From assembly GCA_002361355.1 (NCBI GenBank), contig DESQ01000048.1, positions 112,539-176,538 on the forward strand: 64,000 bases of DNA. Reading direction: 5' to 3'. Below, one piece after another: positions 43,991 through 52,688 of the stretch; position 1 is the stretch's first letter; each line of letters starts with the position of its first letter. The stretch comes from Lachnospiraceae bacterium UBA3310 (lineage in GTDB: Bacteria; Bacillota; Clostridia; Lachnospirales; Lachnospiraceae). The notes beneath the pieces are model-generated. The model saw only the letters and a program-made list of their open reading frames with translations. It was not told where the DNA came from and made no database searches. The translations under genes and the position numbers were made by a program.

Positions 43991-45370
43991 TTATTTGTTA
44001 TTTTTTGCAGCCGTAACCTGTGTGCTGTCCACACCCTCCGTGCTCTCCGGCTTAATCAGGATCTTTAAGGTGAGCAGCATCAGTTTGATATCCAGCCACA
44101 CAGAATACTGCTCGATATAAGTCAAATCCAATTTCAGCTTATCGTAAGGTGTGGTATTGTATTTTCCGTAAACCTGCGCGTAACCGGCAAGCCCCGCTTT
44201 CACCTTCATGCGAAAGGCAAACTCCGGCATATCCTCCATGTACTGGTCTATGATCTCCGGTCTCTCAGGCCTCGGGCCGATAAAAGACATTTCACCCTTA
44301 AAAATATTAAAAAGCTGCGGCAGTTCGTCGATTCTGGTCGCCCGGATAAACTTTCCCACAGGGGTGATGCGGGAATCGTTTTTTGCCGCCAGACGTGCCA
44401 CCCCGTCCTTCTCCGCATCCACGCGCATGCTCCTGAATTTCAAAATATAAAATTCCTTTCTGTCACGGGTACAGCGAATCTGTTTGTAGAGAACCGGCCC
44501 ACCGTCGTAAAGTTTAATCGCAATCGCCGTGATCAGCATAAAAGGCGAAGCGATCACCAGAAGAAGCACGGAGCAGACCAGGTCTATCACCCGCTTTGCC
44601 GCGCGCTGTCCCACCTTGAGAGAATACTCTCTGGTCAGATAAAGCGGCGTGTCAAACAGATGCAGTTGATCCGCGCCCCTAAGAAGTACGTCGGAAATTT
44701 TGGGCATCGTATACACCCGCATGGATATGCTGTAGCAATATTTTAACAGGGCGTTCCTGTCAACGGCGGAAATGTCCCACAGCGCCACTGCGCCGTAGCC
44801 GCCCTGTATCTCCTTCTTCACAGCTTCCATGCCCTCGGAGATATTGATACATTTTTTTATTTTATACTTATCTTTTCTTGTTTCAAATTTCGCCACCATA
44901 TCATCGACGGGACGCTCTCCGTGAATGATCAGTATCTCTCTGGGCGGAAACGCCTTGTAATAACAAAAGTTACAGACAAACACCCACAGTCCCGCAAAGA
45001 GAATCTGCAAAAGCATCGTCCACACAATGGGGCGTACATCCACAACCCAGTTCGCCATCAGCGAAATCTGAAAATAGGAAATCACATTGACAATGAGCAG
45101 AGAAAAGATTTCCGAAATAAACACATCCGCAGCTTTCAGATATCCGATCTTCAACGCGCCGTATGTATTCGCAAAGAAAAACAGCAGCACAAAATAAATC
45201 GCAAAAATCAATACATGCCCCTTAAAATAGAAGCGAAACCTTCTGTGCTCTCTCAGGAACGGATAGTACGCCTCCAGCCAGAAATATGCATAGACCGCCG
45301 TCTGAAAAATCAGCCCGATGAAAGAGAGCTGCAATATAATCAGCCTTTTTATGGTTTCCACTTTTTTCAT
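43991..45370 (-). CDS. Polytopic polyprenyl-phosphate sugar-1-phosphate transferase (initiating PGT)
   Basis: 459 residues: four N-terminal helices, a Rossmann-like central region, then the catalytic C-terminal domain starting KRVIDLVCSVLLL. The signature stretches are LYKQIRCTRDRKEFYILKFRSM, RIDELPQLFNIFKGEMSF, FIGPRPERP and VKAGLAGYAQVYG. Enzymes of this class (WbaP/WcaJ/CapE type) transfer a sugar-1-phosphate from a UDP-sugar to undecaprenyl phosphate and so start each repeat unit. The first sugar cannot be read from sequence. The next genes are wzz-like and GTs, the normal order for an assembly block. Confidence 0.92.
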   Translation of the reverse strand: MKKVETIKRLIILQLSFIGLIFQTAVYAYFWLEAYYPFLREHRRFRFYFKGHVLIFAIYFVLLFFFANTYGALKIGYLKAADVFISEIFSLLIVNVISYFQISLMANWVVDVRPIVWTMLLQILFAGLWVFVCNFCYYKAFPPREILIIHGERPVDDMVAKFETRKDKYKIKKCINISEGMEAVKKEIQGGYGAVALWDISAVDRNALLKYCYSISMRVYTMPKISDVLLRGADQLHLFDTPLYLTREYSLKVGQRAAKRVIDLVCSVLLLVIASPFMLITAIAIKLYDGGPVLYKQIRCTRDRKEFYILKFRSMRVDAEKDGVARLAAKNDSRITPVGKFIRATRIDELPQLFNIFKGEMSFIGPRPERPEIIDQYMEDMPEFAFRMKVKAGLAGYAQVYGKYNTTPYDKLKLDLTYIEQYSVWLDIKLMLLTLKILIKPESTEGVDSTQVTAAKNNK

Positions 45371-45374
45371 AATC

Positions 45375-46208
45375 TTATATCCGCCTCATTGTCGCTCTGT
45401 AAGCCCAAAACACAAAATGGCAGGCGCTGGACAAAACGGAGAGTTTCTCCTGCCTGCGATACAGATTCCAGATCCGTCTCATCGCGATCAGCTTATTAGA
45501 GGACAGGGATTTTGGAGGTCTTCTGTAAATTGCAAGCACTTCATCCAAACCGTAAGCAGTCTGCCCTGCCCGCAAAATCTGCCACCATGTCGCCGTATCT
45601 TCACTCGCCACCTGCGGCATTTGTATCAGCTTGTCCGGAACGAGTTCCCGATCCAGCACAACGGTTGTGGTAAAGATAACCGTCCGTGACAAAGCCTTTC
45701 TGTAGGTCAGCGTTTCCGGCACATGCACGATCTTTCCCGTAGGTCTCGCCGCCTCGTCGCCAAACTCATAGGCGGAAAAGGAAAAACCGGCTCCTCTCTT
45801 CTTCATAAAATCAATCTGCCTTGTCAGTTTATCAAAAGCCCAGACATCGTCTGCGTCCAGGAAGGCAATATACTGTCCCTTTGCTAATGAAAGCCCCGTG
45901 TTTCGCGCATTTGCCGCACCCTCATTTTTATTTTTACAGATGAGCCGGATCCTCCGCTCCCCGCCGCACTGATATTCTTCCATGCAGCCCACATTTTCAG
46001 GGAGATTGTCCACCGGATCGCGCGCATATACGGAAAGCGCCCGCCTGATCTCGTCGGCACTTCCATCATCGGAACAGTCTTCCACTAGCAAAAGTTCCCA
46101 CTTTTTATAGGTCTGCGCAAGCACCATTTTGATTGTCTCTGCGATGTAGGCCTGCGCCCGGTATACCGGCACAATAATGCTGACAAGCCCGCACACTTTA
46201 TCCTGCAA
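45375..46208 (-). CDS. GT2-family glycosyltransferase
   Basis: 277 residues. VSIIVPVYRAQAYIAETI, LVEDCSDDGSADEI and the DXD-type FLDADDVWAFDKL define the GT-A site. The start appears to be TTG at 46208 with GAGGG 8 bp upstream; it overlaps the GtrB-like gene by 11 bp. Located just after the GtrB gene and before the initiating PGT, it may add the second sugar. Confidence 0.85.
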   Translation of the reverse strand: MQDKVCGLVSIIVPVYRAQAYIAETIKMVLAQTYKKWELLLVEDCSDDGSADEIRRALSVYARDPVDNLPENVGCMEEYQCGGERRIRLICKNKNEGAANARNTGLSLAKGQYIAFLDADDVWAFDKLTRQIDFMKKRGAGFSFSAYEFGDEAARPTGKIVHVPETLTYRKALSRTVIFTTTVVLDRELVPDKLIQMPQVASEDTATWWQILRAGQTAYGLDEVLAIYRRPPKSLSSNKLIAMRRIWNLYRRQEKLSVLSSACHFVFWAYRATMRRI

Positions 46209-47148
46209 TACTCTGTCCCTCTATCTCTTCTTTGACCAGATAAATCGGTCTCCTCTTGACTTCCATATAAGTTTTAGATAAGTATTGCCCAAGTATTCCC
46301 AGACAAAACAACTGCACTCCGCTGACCATCATAATAATACACACCAGGGAAGGCCAGCCAGAAGTCGGGTCGCCAAACAAAAGCTTCCTCACAATCGTCA
46401 CAACAATAATGACGAAGGCAACCAGGCAGAAAAGTACGCCCATCACAGAAGCTATGGTAAGGGGCACTGTGGAAAACGCGATAATCCCCTCAAGGGAGTA
46501 CAGAAAAAGCTTCCAGAAAGACCATTTTGTCTCCCCTTTCCTTCGCTCCACATTCTCATATTCCAACCACTTTGTCTCATAGCCGACCCATCCAAAAATA
46601 CCCTTGGTAAAGCGGTTGTACTCCGACATAGATAAAATCGCGTCCACCACCTGTCTTGTCATCAGGCGGTAATCTCTTGCGCCATCCACAATCTCCGTCC
46701 TGGAAATCTTATTCATCAGCCGGTAAAACATTCTGGCAAAAAAGGAACGGATCACCGGCTCTCCCTTTCTCGTCACACGTCTGGTCGCCACAGAATCGTA
46801 CCCCTGCTCAATATAGGCGTACATTTCCGGCAAAAGTGACGGCGGATCCTGTAAGTCCGCATCCATCAATACAGCCAGATCACCCTTACACTTTTGCAGC
46901 CCTGCGTAAATCGCCGCTTCCTTGCCAAAATTGCGGGAGAAGGAGACGAGCCGCACCCTCGCATCTTCCGCATGGAGCTTTTTCACCTCTGCGACCGTCT
47001 TATCCCTGGAGCCGTCGTCCACATATAACAGCTCAAATTCGATCTCTTTTTCGCGAAAGAAATCTGTATTTTTACACAACTCATCATAAAAATCCCTGAC
47101 ATTCTCTTCCTCATTGAAGCAGGGCACAATGACACTCAGCAATTTCAT
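46198..47148 (-). CDS. GtrB/DPM1-like polyprenyl-phosphate glycosyltransferase
   Basis: About 316 residues. GT-A site LSVIVPCFNEEENVRDF, YVDDGSRDKT and LMDADLQDPPSLL, followed by two C-terminal helices and a short tail. These are the features of GtrB-type Und-P-sugar synthases. The ATG at 47148 has a GGAGG with 5-bp spacing; longer frames are less likely. It heads the transcription block that follows the Spo0A-like gene and its terminator, and has a candidate promoter immediately upstream. Confidence 0.87.
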   Translation of the reverse strand: MKLLSVIVPCFNEEENVRDFYDELCKNTDFFREKEIEFELLYVDDGSRDKTVAEVKKLHAEDARVRLVSFSRNFGKEAAIYAGLQKCKGDLAVLMDADLQDPPSLLPEMYAYIEQGYDSVATRRVTRKGEPVIRSFFARMFYRLMNKISRTEIVDGARDYRLMTRQVVDAILSMSEYNRFTKGIFGWVGYETKWLEYENVERRKGETKWSFWKLFLYSLEGIIAFSTVPLTIASVMGVLFCLVAFVIIVVTIVRKLLFGDPTSGWPSLVCIIMMVSGVQLFCLGILGQYLSKTYMEVKRRPIYLVKEEIEGQSIAG

Positions 47149-47179
47149 GTCTGCCTCCATATCACACATAGATATGGTT

Positions 47180-47188
47180 ATTGTACCA
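47180..47188 (-). promoter_or_regulatory. Extended -10 promoter candidate for the downstream glycan block
   Basis: On the minus strand TGG plus TACAAT (47180-47188) form an extended -10 element, about 30 bp before the GtrB-like start and just after the terminator of the spo0A-like gene. No good -35 is visible, so confidence is limited. Confidence 0.4.
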
Positions 47189-47197
47189 CATCTGCAT

Positions 47198-47224
47198 AAA
47201 AAAAGGAAGAGACGCGTCTCTTCC
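47198..47224 (-). terminator. Terminator of the spo0A-like gene
   Basis: A perfect 20-bp palindrome (47205-47224) is followed on the minus strand by seven T (47198-47204). It starts 10 bp after the stop codon of the Spo0A-like gene. Confidence 0.85.
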
Positions 47225-47233
47225 CTTTCTGCT

Positions 47234-47614
47234 CTATATCAGATCATTCTTTAAACGTATATAATCTGCAACAACTGCGATATATTCGCTGTTGGTCGGT
47301 CTTGTATACTCCGGACTGTTGCTGTAACCGAACAGTTCCTCAAAGAGTTCACAGTTTCCTCTCTCCCACGATACCTCGATCGCGTTTCGGATCGCCCGCT
47401 CAATTTTCGTATCCGTGGTCTGATAGAGCTTTGCCAGATCCGGATAGAGAAGTTTTGTAACGCTTCCCACCAGCTCCATATCCTCCACGCACATTTCCAC
47501 TGCGCTGCGTAAAAATTGGTATCCCCGCAGATGCGCCGGTATACCCAGTTCCAACATGAAGTCGGAGATCGTCTCTTCAAGCTCTCTCCTGCTAATCATA
47601 GTCTGTTGTGTCAT
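47234..47614 (-). CDS. Stand-alone Spo0A C-terminal DNA-binding domain protein
   Basis: 126 residues that align only with the effector domain of Spo0A: ELGIPAHLRGYQFLRSAV, LYPDLAKLYQTTDTKIERAIRNAI, EVSWERGN and the late PTNSEYIAVVAD. There is no receiver domain and no phosphorylated Asp. Spo0A binds TGTCGAA boxes and controls sporulation entry. A receiver-less form would bind DNA without phosphorelay input. The gene has an AAGGAG SD 9 bp before ATG, a 0A box upstream (47679-47685) and its own terminator. It lies between the fcl and GtrB-like genes, so a role in controlling the glycan locus is plausible but inferred. Confidence 0.88.
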   Translation of the reverse strand: MTQQTMISRRELEETISDFMLELGIPAHLRGYQFLRSAVEMCVEDMELVGSVTKLLYPDLAKLYQTTDTKIERAIRNAIEVSWERGNCELFEELFGYSNSPEYTRPTNSEYIAVVADYIRLKNDLI

Positions 47615-47678
47615 TCCCCTTTACTCCTTTGCATACCATGCTATTTTGCTGTGACAATACTTGTCGTTTATCGTTCCA

Positions 47679-47685
47679 TTCGACA
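47679..47685 (-). promoter_or_regulatory. 0A box (Spo0A binding site)
   Basis: TGTCGAA on the minus strand, the consensus 0A box, about 65 bp upstream of the start of the Spo0A-like gene. A further related site (TGTCGTT on the plus strand) lies around 47662-47668. Suggests autoregulation or control by full-length Spo0A. Confidence 0.55.
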
Positions 47686-47763
47686 TAATATCAAATATGC
47701 ATCGCACTGTAAACGGTAAGTTATCGCATCTGTACAGCCGTCCGATCGCAAAAGAAGTCCCTG

Positions 47764-48717
47764 TTACAATCTTGCCTCCCGCACGTTTTCTTTAAACCAG
47801 TCATAGGCTAGCTGCACGCCCTCCTCCAATTCTACCTTGTGCGTCCAGCCCAGATCATGCAGCTTCGTCACATCCGTAAGTTTCCTCGGCGTACCGTCAG
47901 GCATCGTCTGATCCCAGACAATCTGTCCCGTATATCCCACCGTCTTTTTTACCGTCTCCGCCAGCTCCTTTATTGTAACCTCCTTGCCGGTACCGATGTT
48001 GACATGCTGTTCCCCGCTGTAATTTTCCAACAGGAACACACAGGCATCCGCCATATCGTCCACATATAAAAACTCCCGGAGGGGCGTGCCTGTCCCCCAC
48101 AGCATAACGGTAGGTGAACCGTTCACCTTCGCCTCGTGAAATTTCCGGATCATGGCCGGCATCACATGGGAACCATCCAGATCATAATTATCATAAGGGC
48201 CATATAAATTCGTAGGCATACAGCTTATAAAATCATCCCCATACTGCCGTTTGTAAAACTTGCACATTTCAAGCCCCGCAATTTTCGCAATGGCGTATGC
48301 TTCGTTCGTCTCCTCCAACAGCCCCGTAAGAAGCGCATCCTCCGGGATCGGCTGCGGCGCCATTCTGGGATAAATACAAGTACTCCCCAAAAATAAGAGT
48401 TTCTTCACCTGATACTCATGGCAGCAATGAATCACGTTACACTGAATCTGCATATTCTCATAAGCGAACTCCGCAGGGGTCGTATTATTTGCATTGATAC
48501 CACCCACCTTGGCCGCTGCCAGAACTACCACATCCGGCCGCTCCTTCTCAAAGAAATCCCGCACCTGCTGTTGATTCGTTAAGTCAAGCTCTTTATGATT
48601 TTTTCCGACAATGTCTGTATAGCCCTTTGCCTGCAGTGAACGCACAATCGCACTGCCAACCAGGCCTCTGTGTCCCGCCACATAAATTTTGTCTGTTTTT
48701 TCCATACTGTTGTTCAT
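47764..48717 (-). CDS. fcl: GDP-L-fucose synthase
   Basis: About 317 residues, SDR fold: IYVAGHRGLVGSAIVR at the NADP site, AAAKVGGINANN, FLGSTCIYP and the catalytic YAIAK. The enzyme epimerises and reduces GDP-4-keto-6-deoxymannose, made by Gmd (50.6 kb), to GDP-L-fucose. I chose the ATG at 48717, which has GGAG 7 bp upstream. A membrane-protein gene lies between it and gmd. Downstream is the spo0A-like gene. Confidence 0.93.
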   Translation of the reverse strand: MNNSMEKTDKIYVAGHRGLVGSAIVRSLQAKGYTDIVGKNHKELDLTNQQQVRDFFEKERPDVVVLAAAKVGGINANNTTPAEFAYENMQIQCNVIHCCHEYQVKKLLFLGSTCIYPRMAPQPIPEDALLTGLLEETNEAYAIAKIAGLEMCKFYKRQYGDDFISCMPTNLYGPYDNYDLDGSHVMPAMIRKFHEAKVNGSPTVMLWGTGTPLREFLYVDDMADACVFLLENYSGEQHVNIGTGKEVTIKELAETVKKTVGYTGQIVWDQTMPDGTPRKLTDVTKLHDLGWTHKVELEEGVQLAYDWFKENVREARL

Positions 48718-48759
48718 ATCCATTCTCCATTCCGAAACAGTTTCCACCATGTTCCACGC

Positions 48760-50508
48760 TTATTTTACAACAAAGCCATCCGCAAGTCCATCCCCCAGAA
48801 ATGCGATTTGCGCCTCCTGCGGGGAAGAGGGGAACGCCTCGTACCCCACCCGGTCGCCCTCCACAGGACAGTAAAAGGTAACGCCGTCGATCTCATAGGC
48901 ATAGGTCTCATAGTTTTCATAGTCTTTCTGTATCAGCCAGTAGTCATTCACATAGGAACCGGCCATTTCCCGTGCCAGCGCAAACCCCTTATAAAGAAGC
49001 AGAAAAATTACTGCTGCCGAAACCGCCCGGCTCACCGCAGGCCGCCACCGCAGTCTGCCATCTCCCCGTGGCCCAGACTGTCCTTCCTTTTCCACTGGCC
49101 TGCCGCTCTCCCCAAAACACAACACGCTGTCCAGAATCCCGCCAAACACCACCGCCGGTGTCAGGTACACCCAGACGCAGCCATAACGCATTAACGGCGA
49201 AGTACAAAGCCAGAACACAAAAGAGGCCGCCACCGTCCCCTGCACCAGCAAAAGCCCCCAGCGCCTTTTCCACCAGCCGAAAATCATGCCCGCCGCATAT
49301 ACCAGCAAAACAAAAACCGCTGCTGCCGCCATCAGTGTCAAAAGTTTATCGCTCCCCGCCAGCGTGCGGAACCAGCCGGGCATCCACTCACGCACAGGCA
49401 TGTCGAACTGCCGCACATCCGTATACCCTCTTCCGTACACTTGAATTTCCTTTGCGTCGTAATCCGCAAGCCCTTTCGGAATTTTCCATACTACATCAAA
49501 CAGGTCAATCTGTGTGAAAGGATAAACCAGCCATCCCGATATCCATACATTGCGGATAAAAAAAGGAAGTGCTGTCACCGCGCCAAGCCCCAGATATACG
49601 CCTGTCTCCTTCCATCTTTTCTCCCGCAAAAGACAGGCCGCAGGGTAAATGGTAAGCAGGAGGATCAATGCCGCCGACAGTTTCACCGTCATCAGATATA
49701 CACTGAGCACGCACAAAAGCCCGTAGGGCAGAATCGTCTGTTCCCCATTCTCCAGCAAATCCAGAAAACGTATTACAATATAAAAAGCCAAAAGCACCAT
49801 AAAATAATCCGAGGCAGGGGAGATCATCTCGTCAAAAATATTGACCAGATAGTACACACACATAATCCTTGCAAAAACGCTCGCGCGAAGCCGTCCCGTC
49901 CGCAGAGGGCCTCCCACTTCCAGACAGACCACCGCCAGAAGGAACGCAAAAAATCCCGCGCAGCAATGCAGGGAATCACCGTCCAAAAATGCCATGCTAT
50001 AGAGCGCCGAAAGCGCAAAAGAAGAACTGTTGTAGGCCAGTCTGCCATGCAGATTTCCAAGTCCCTTTACCACGCCATATTCTTCAATCCAGCGAATACT
50101 CTGGGCATGGTAAAGCCCCGTGTCATAATGGAGCATCCCCCGGGAAGTTCCATAGGCAAAAAGCAGAAAAAGGCCGAGTATCAGAAGTCCTCTGAAACAC
50201 AACTGTCTTTTGTCTTCGCCGCGCCACTTAGCGGCGCGCCTCGAAAACATCTGCGTAAGCGCTGCCTGTTCCCGACAGGCAATAATAAGGCATGCCGCCA
50301 CAAGCAGAAGGTTCGCGGCCAGCCCAACACCCGCAAACAAGCTGAAAAACTGCGCGTATACCGTAGCACAGACAAGACCGCACACCAAAAAGGCGTCCCC
50401 GTGTTTCACCTGATAGGCGAAGTGCCGCGTCAACAGACGCAGCACACCATATCCTACTACAAACGAAGTTATTATGATATAAAACCAATTTAAAATCACT
50501 GACACCAT
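48760..50508 (-). CDS. LIC_10190-like polytopic membrane protein, putative GT-C transferase
   Basis: 582 residues with about twelve helices. The loop after an early helix reads LHYDTGLYHAQSIRWIEEYG followed by GNLHGRLAYNSSSF, a pattern I associate with the LIC_10190 membrane family found in glycan loci. The aspartate in YDTGLYH may correspond to the GT-C catalytic acid. It sits between gmd and fcl, so GDP-fucose-derived Und-P-fucose would be a logical donor, but this is speculation from position. Confidence 0.65.
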   Translation of the reverse strand: MVSVILNWFYIIITSFVVGYGVLRLLTRHFAYQVKHGDAFLVCGLVCATVYAQFFSLFAGVGLAANLLLVAACLIIACREQAALTQMFSRRAAKWRGEDKRQLCFRGLLILGLFLLFAYGTSRGMLHYDTGLYHAQSIRWIEEYGVVKGLGNLHGRLAYNSSSFALSALYSMAFLDGDSLHCCAGFFAFLLAVVCLEVGGPLRTGRLRASVFARIMCVYYLVNIFDEMISPASDYFMVLLAFYIVIRFLDLLENGEQTILPYGLLCVLSVYLMTVKLSAALILLLTIYPAACLLREKRWKETGVYLGLGAVTALPFFIRNVWISGWLVYPFTQIDLFDVVWKIPKGLADYDAKEIQVYGRGYTDVRQFDMPVREWMPGWFRTLAGSDKLLTLMAAAAVFVLLVYAAGMIFGWWKRRWGLLLVQGTVAASFVFWLCTSPLMRYGCVWVYLTPAVVFGGILDSVLCFGESGRPVEKEGQSGPRGDGRLRWRPAVSRAVSAAVIFLLLYKGFALAREMAGSYVNDYWLIQKDYENYETYAYEIDGVTFYCPVEGDRVGYEAFPSSPQEAQIAFLGDGLADGFVVK

Positions 50509-50550
50509 ACTGTCACTTATCGCTTTCGCAAAGATCCTGCGTTTTCTTTC

Positions 50551-51621
50551 CTACGCTTTTGCCTTATTCTTATAATCCTCGCAGCTCATTCCCGCAATTT
50601 CTCTCATATCCGCATCCATCATCATGGCTACCAGCTTTTTGAAATCCACCTTCCGCTTCCAGCCAAGCTCCTTCTCCGCCTTTGCGCAGTTGCCCCACAG
50701 GAACTCCACTTCAGCCGGACGGTAAAACTCCGGATTCACATCCACCAGAAGCCGTCCGCTCTCTGCGTCATAACCCTTCTCATTCACGCCGCTTCCTTCC
50801 CAGCGAATCTGAATGTCCAGTTCCGCAAAAGCCCTTTCCACAAACTCCCTGACTGTGTGTGTCTCATTGGTGGCAAGGACAAAGTCGTCCGGCCTATCCT
50901 GTTGTAACATCAGCCACATGCCTTCCACATAATCTCCCGCAAAGCCCCAGTCTCTCTTCGCATTCATATTTCCCAGAGAAAGCTTTTCCTGCTTGCCCGC
51001 CACAATATTTGCGATGGCAAGGGTAATTTTTCTGGTCACAAAATTCTCGCCTCTCCTGGGCGATTCATGGTTAAACAGAATGCCGTTGCAGGCATACATA
51101 TTGTAGGATTCCCTGTAATTTACCGTAATCCAGTAAGAATATAATTTCGCCGCACCGTAGGGACTCTTCGGATAGAAGGGCGTCTTCTCGCTCTGGGGCG
51201 CTGTCTCCGGTATGCCGCCGAAGAGCTCCGACGTAGAGGCCTGATAATATCTGCATGTCCCGCCATTCACACGAATCGCCTCAAGGAGTTTCAACGTGCT
51301 CACGCCCGTCGCTTCCGCCGTGTATTCCGGCACCTCAAAGGACACACCCACATGGGACTGTGCTGCAAGATTATAAACCTCCGTGGGTCTGATCTCTGCA
51401 ATCAGCCGCATCAGGTTGCTGGAATCCGTGGTATCTGCATAGTGCAGGAAAAACTTAACCTTGTAATAGTCAGACGCAATCAGATGATCAATTCTGGCCG
51501 TATTGGTAATGCTGTGCCGACGAATCAGGCCGTGCACCTCATACCCTTTCTCCAATAAAAACTCCGCCAGATAGGAGCCGTCCTGCCCCGTAATTCCCGT
51601 AATAAGAGCTATTTTCTGCAT
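50551..51621 (-). CDS. gmd: GDP-mannose 4,6-dehydratase
   Basis: 356 residues. ALITGITGQDGSYLAEFLLE at the NADP site, the family RRHSITNTARIDHL stretch and the catalytic YGAAKLYSYW are all present. It converts GDP-mannose to GDP-4-keto-6-deoxymannose, feeding Fcl two genes downstream. Starts 20 bp after rfbD with GGAG at 9 bp. Confidence 0.95.
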   Translation of the reverse strand: MQKIALITGITGQDGSYLAEFLLEKGYEVHGLIRRHSITNTARIDHLIASDYYKVKFFLHYADTTDSSNLMRLIAEIRPTEVYNLAAQSHVGVSFEVPEYTAEATGVSTLKLLEAIRVNGGTCRYYQASTSELFGGIPETAPQSEKTPFYPKSPYGAAKLYSYWITVNYRESYNMYACNGILFNHESPRRGENFVTRKITLAIANIVAGKQEKLSLGNMNAKRDWGFAGDYVEGMWLMLQQDRPDDFVLATNETHTVREFVERAFAELDIQIRWEGSGVNEKGYDAESGRLLVDVNPEFYRPAEVEFLWGNCAKAEKELGWKRKVDFKKLVAMMMDADMREIAGMSCEDYKNKAKA

Positions 51622-51641
51622 ATCGCTTGTCTCCTTTTCTG

Positions 51642-52478
51642 TTATTTTAAGTATGCCGCAATGGCGTCATGCCAATCCGCGAACATAAAATCCGTCGTCA
51701 TACGCAGCATATAATTATCCAGGATCGAATATGCGGGCCGTTTTACCGCCGCGCCGTACTCTTCGGAAGTGATCGCCTCCACCACCGTCTTTTTGCCCGC
51801 CAGCCTGAAAATTTCTTCCGTGAACTGTGCCCAACTGCAGTCTCCTTCACAGGTGGCATGGAACAGGCCATAATTTTCTGTGGGAAGCAGACAGGCTACC
51901 GCCTTCGCGAGTTCCGTAGCGCTGGTGGGCGATCCCACCTGATCCCGCACAACCCGCACTTTGTCGTTTGTCTCGCTTAATCTGAGCATCGTTTTTACAA
52001 AATTCTTACCGTCCCCATACAGCCACGCCGTACGCAAAATGAAATGTCTGTCACTAAACTCTTTCACAAACAATTCTCCCGCCAGCTTCGTCCTGCCATA
52101 AGCTCCCTGCGGCCCCGTCGGATCGGTCTCTCTATAAGGTCTTGTGCCGTTGCCGTCAAACACATAATCCGTAGAAATATGCATCAGCTTCGCGCCCGTC
52201 TCATTGGCCGCAATACTCAGGTTGCGCGCGCCAATCGCATTGATGCGAAAAGCCAGATCCTCCTCCTTCTCGCAGGCCTCCACCGCCGTGTAAGCCGCAC
52301 AGTTAATGATCGCATAGGGTTTGACATCCCGCACAAATTTCATCACGTCGTCTACCTTCGTGATATCCAGTTCCCCCACATCCGTATTGACGAGTTCATA
52401 CTCTGTGCTGTCTGCATATTCCAGATTGACGGCCCGTCCCAGTTGTCCGTTACAGCCCGTCACAATTATTTTTTTCAT
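51642..52478 (-). CDS. rfbD: dTDP-4-dehydrorhamnose reductase
   Basis: 278 residues. IIVTGCNGQLGRAVN, HISTDYVFDGNG and YGRTKLAGE (YxxxK) identify RfbD/RmlD, which makes dTDP-L-rhamnose. The other rhamnose genes (rfbA, rfbB, rfbC) are not in this window. It is the first gene of the glycan transcript and is preceded by a good sigma-A promoter. Confidence 0.93.
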   Translation of the reverse strand: MKKIIVTGCNGQLGRAVNLEYADSTEYELVNTDVGELDITKVDDVMKFVRDVKPYAIINCAAYTAVEACEKEEDLAFRINAIGARNLSIAANETGAKLMHISTDYVFDGNGTRPYRETDPTGPQGAYGRTKLAGELFVKEFSDRHFILRTAWLYGDGKNFVKTMLRLSETNDKVRVVRDQVGSPTSATELAKAVACLLPTENYGLFHATCEGDCSWAQFTEEIFRLAGKKTVVEAITSEEYGAAVKRPAYSILDNYMLRMTTDFMFADWHDAIAAYLK

Positions 52479-52521
52479 TCCGTTTCTTCCTTTCCAAAAC
52501 AGGTGATGTTTCTATTATGCC

Positions 52522-52550
52522 ATTATATTCCATAATCAAAATTATCGCAA
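52522..52550 (-). promoter_or_regulatory. Sigma-A promoter at the head of the glycan locus
   Basis: TTGCGA (52545-52550) and TATAAT (52522-52527) on the minus strand are separated by 17 bp and lie about 45 bp before rfbD. Confidence 0.75.
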
Positions 52551-52688
52551 TTGCTTATTTAAAAATCAAAAAACTACCGTTCCCAATTCCCGCCTTCCCC
52601 TGCATAAGTTTCCGTAAACTGCCAATATTATAGTGTAAATCATTTATCCTAAAAGATACCCAATCCCTGTATGATAATGGAGGAACCC

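Noticed and set aside
49441..50493. Open frame of 350 codons on the plus strand
   Set aside because: Antisense to the LIC_10190-like gene; very basic, no recognisable motif, no SD.
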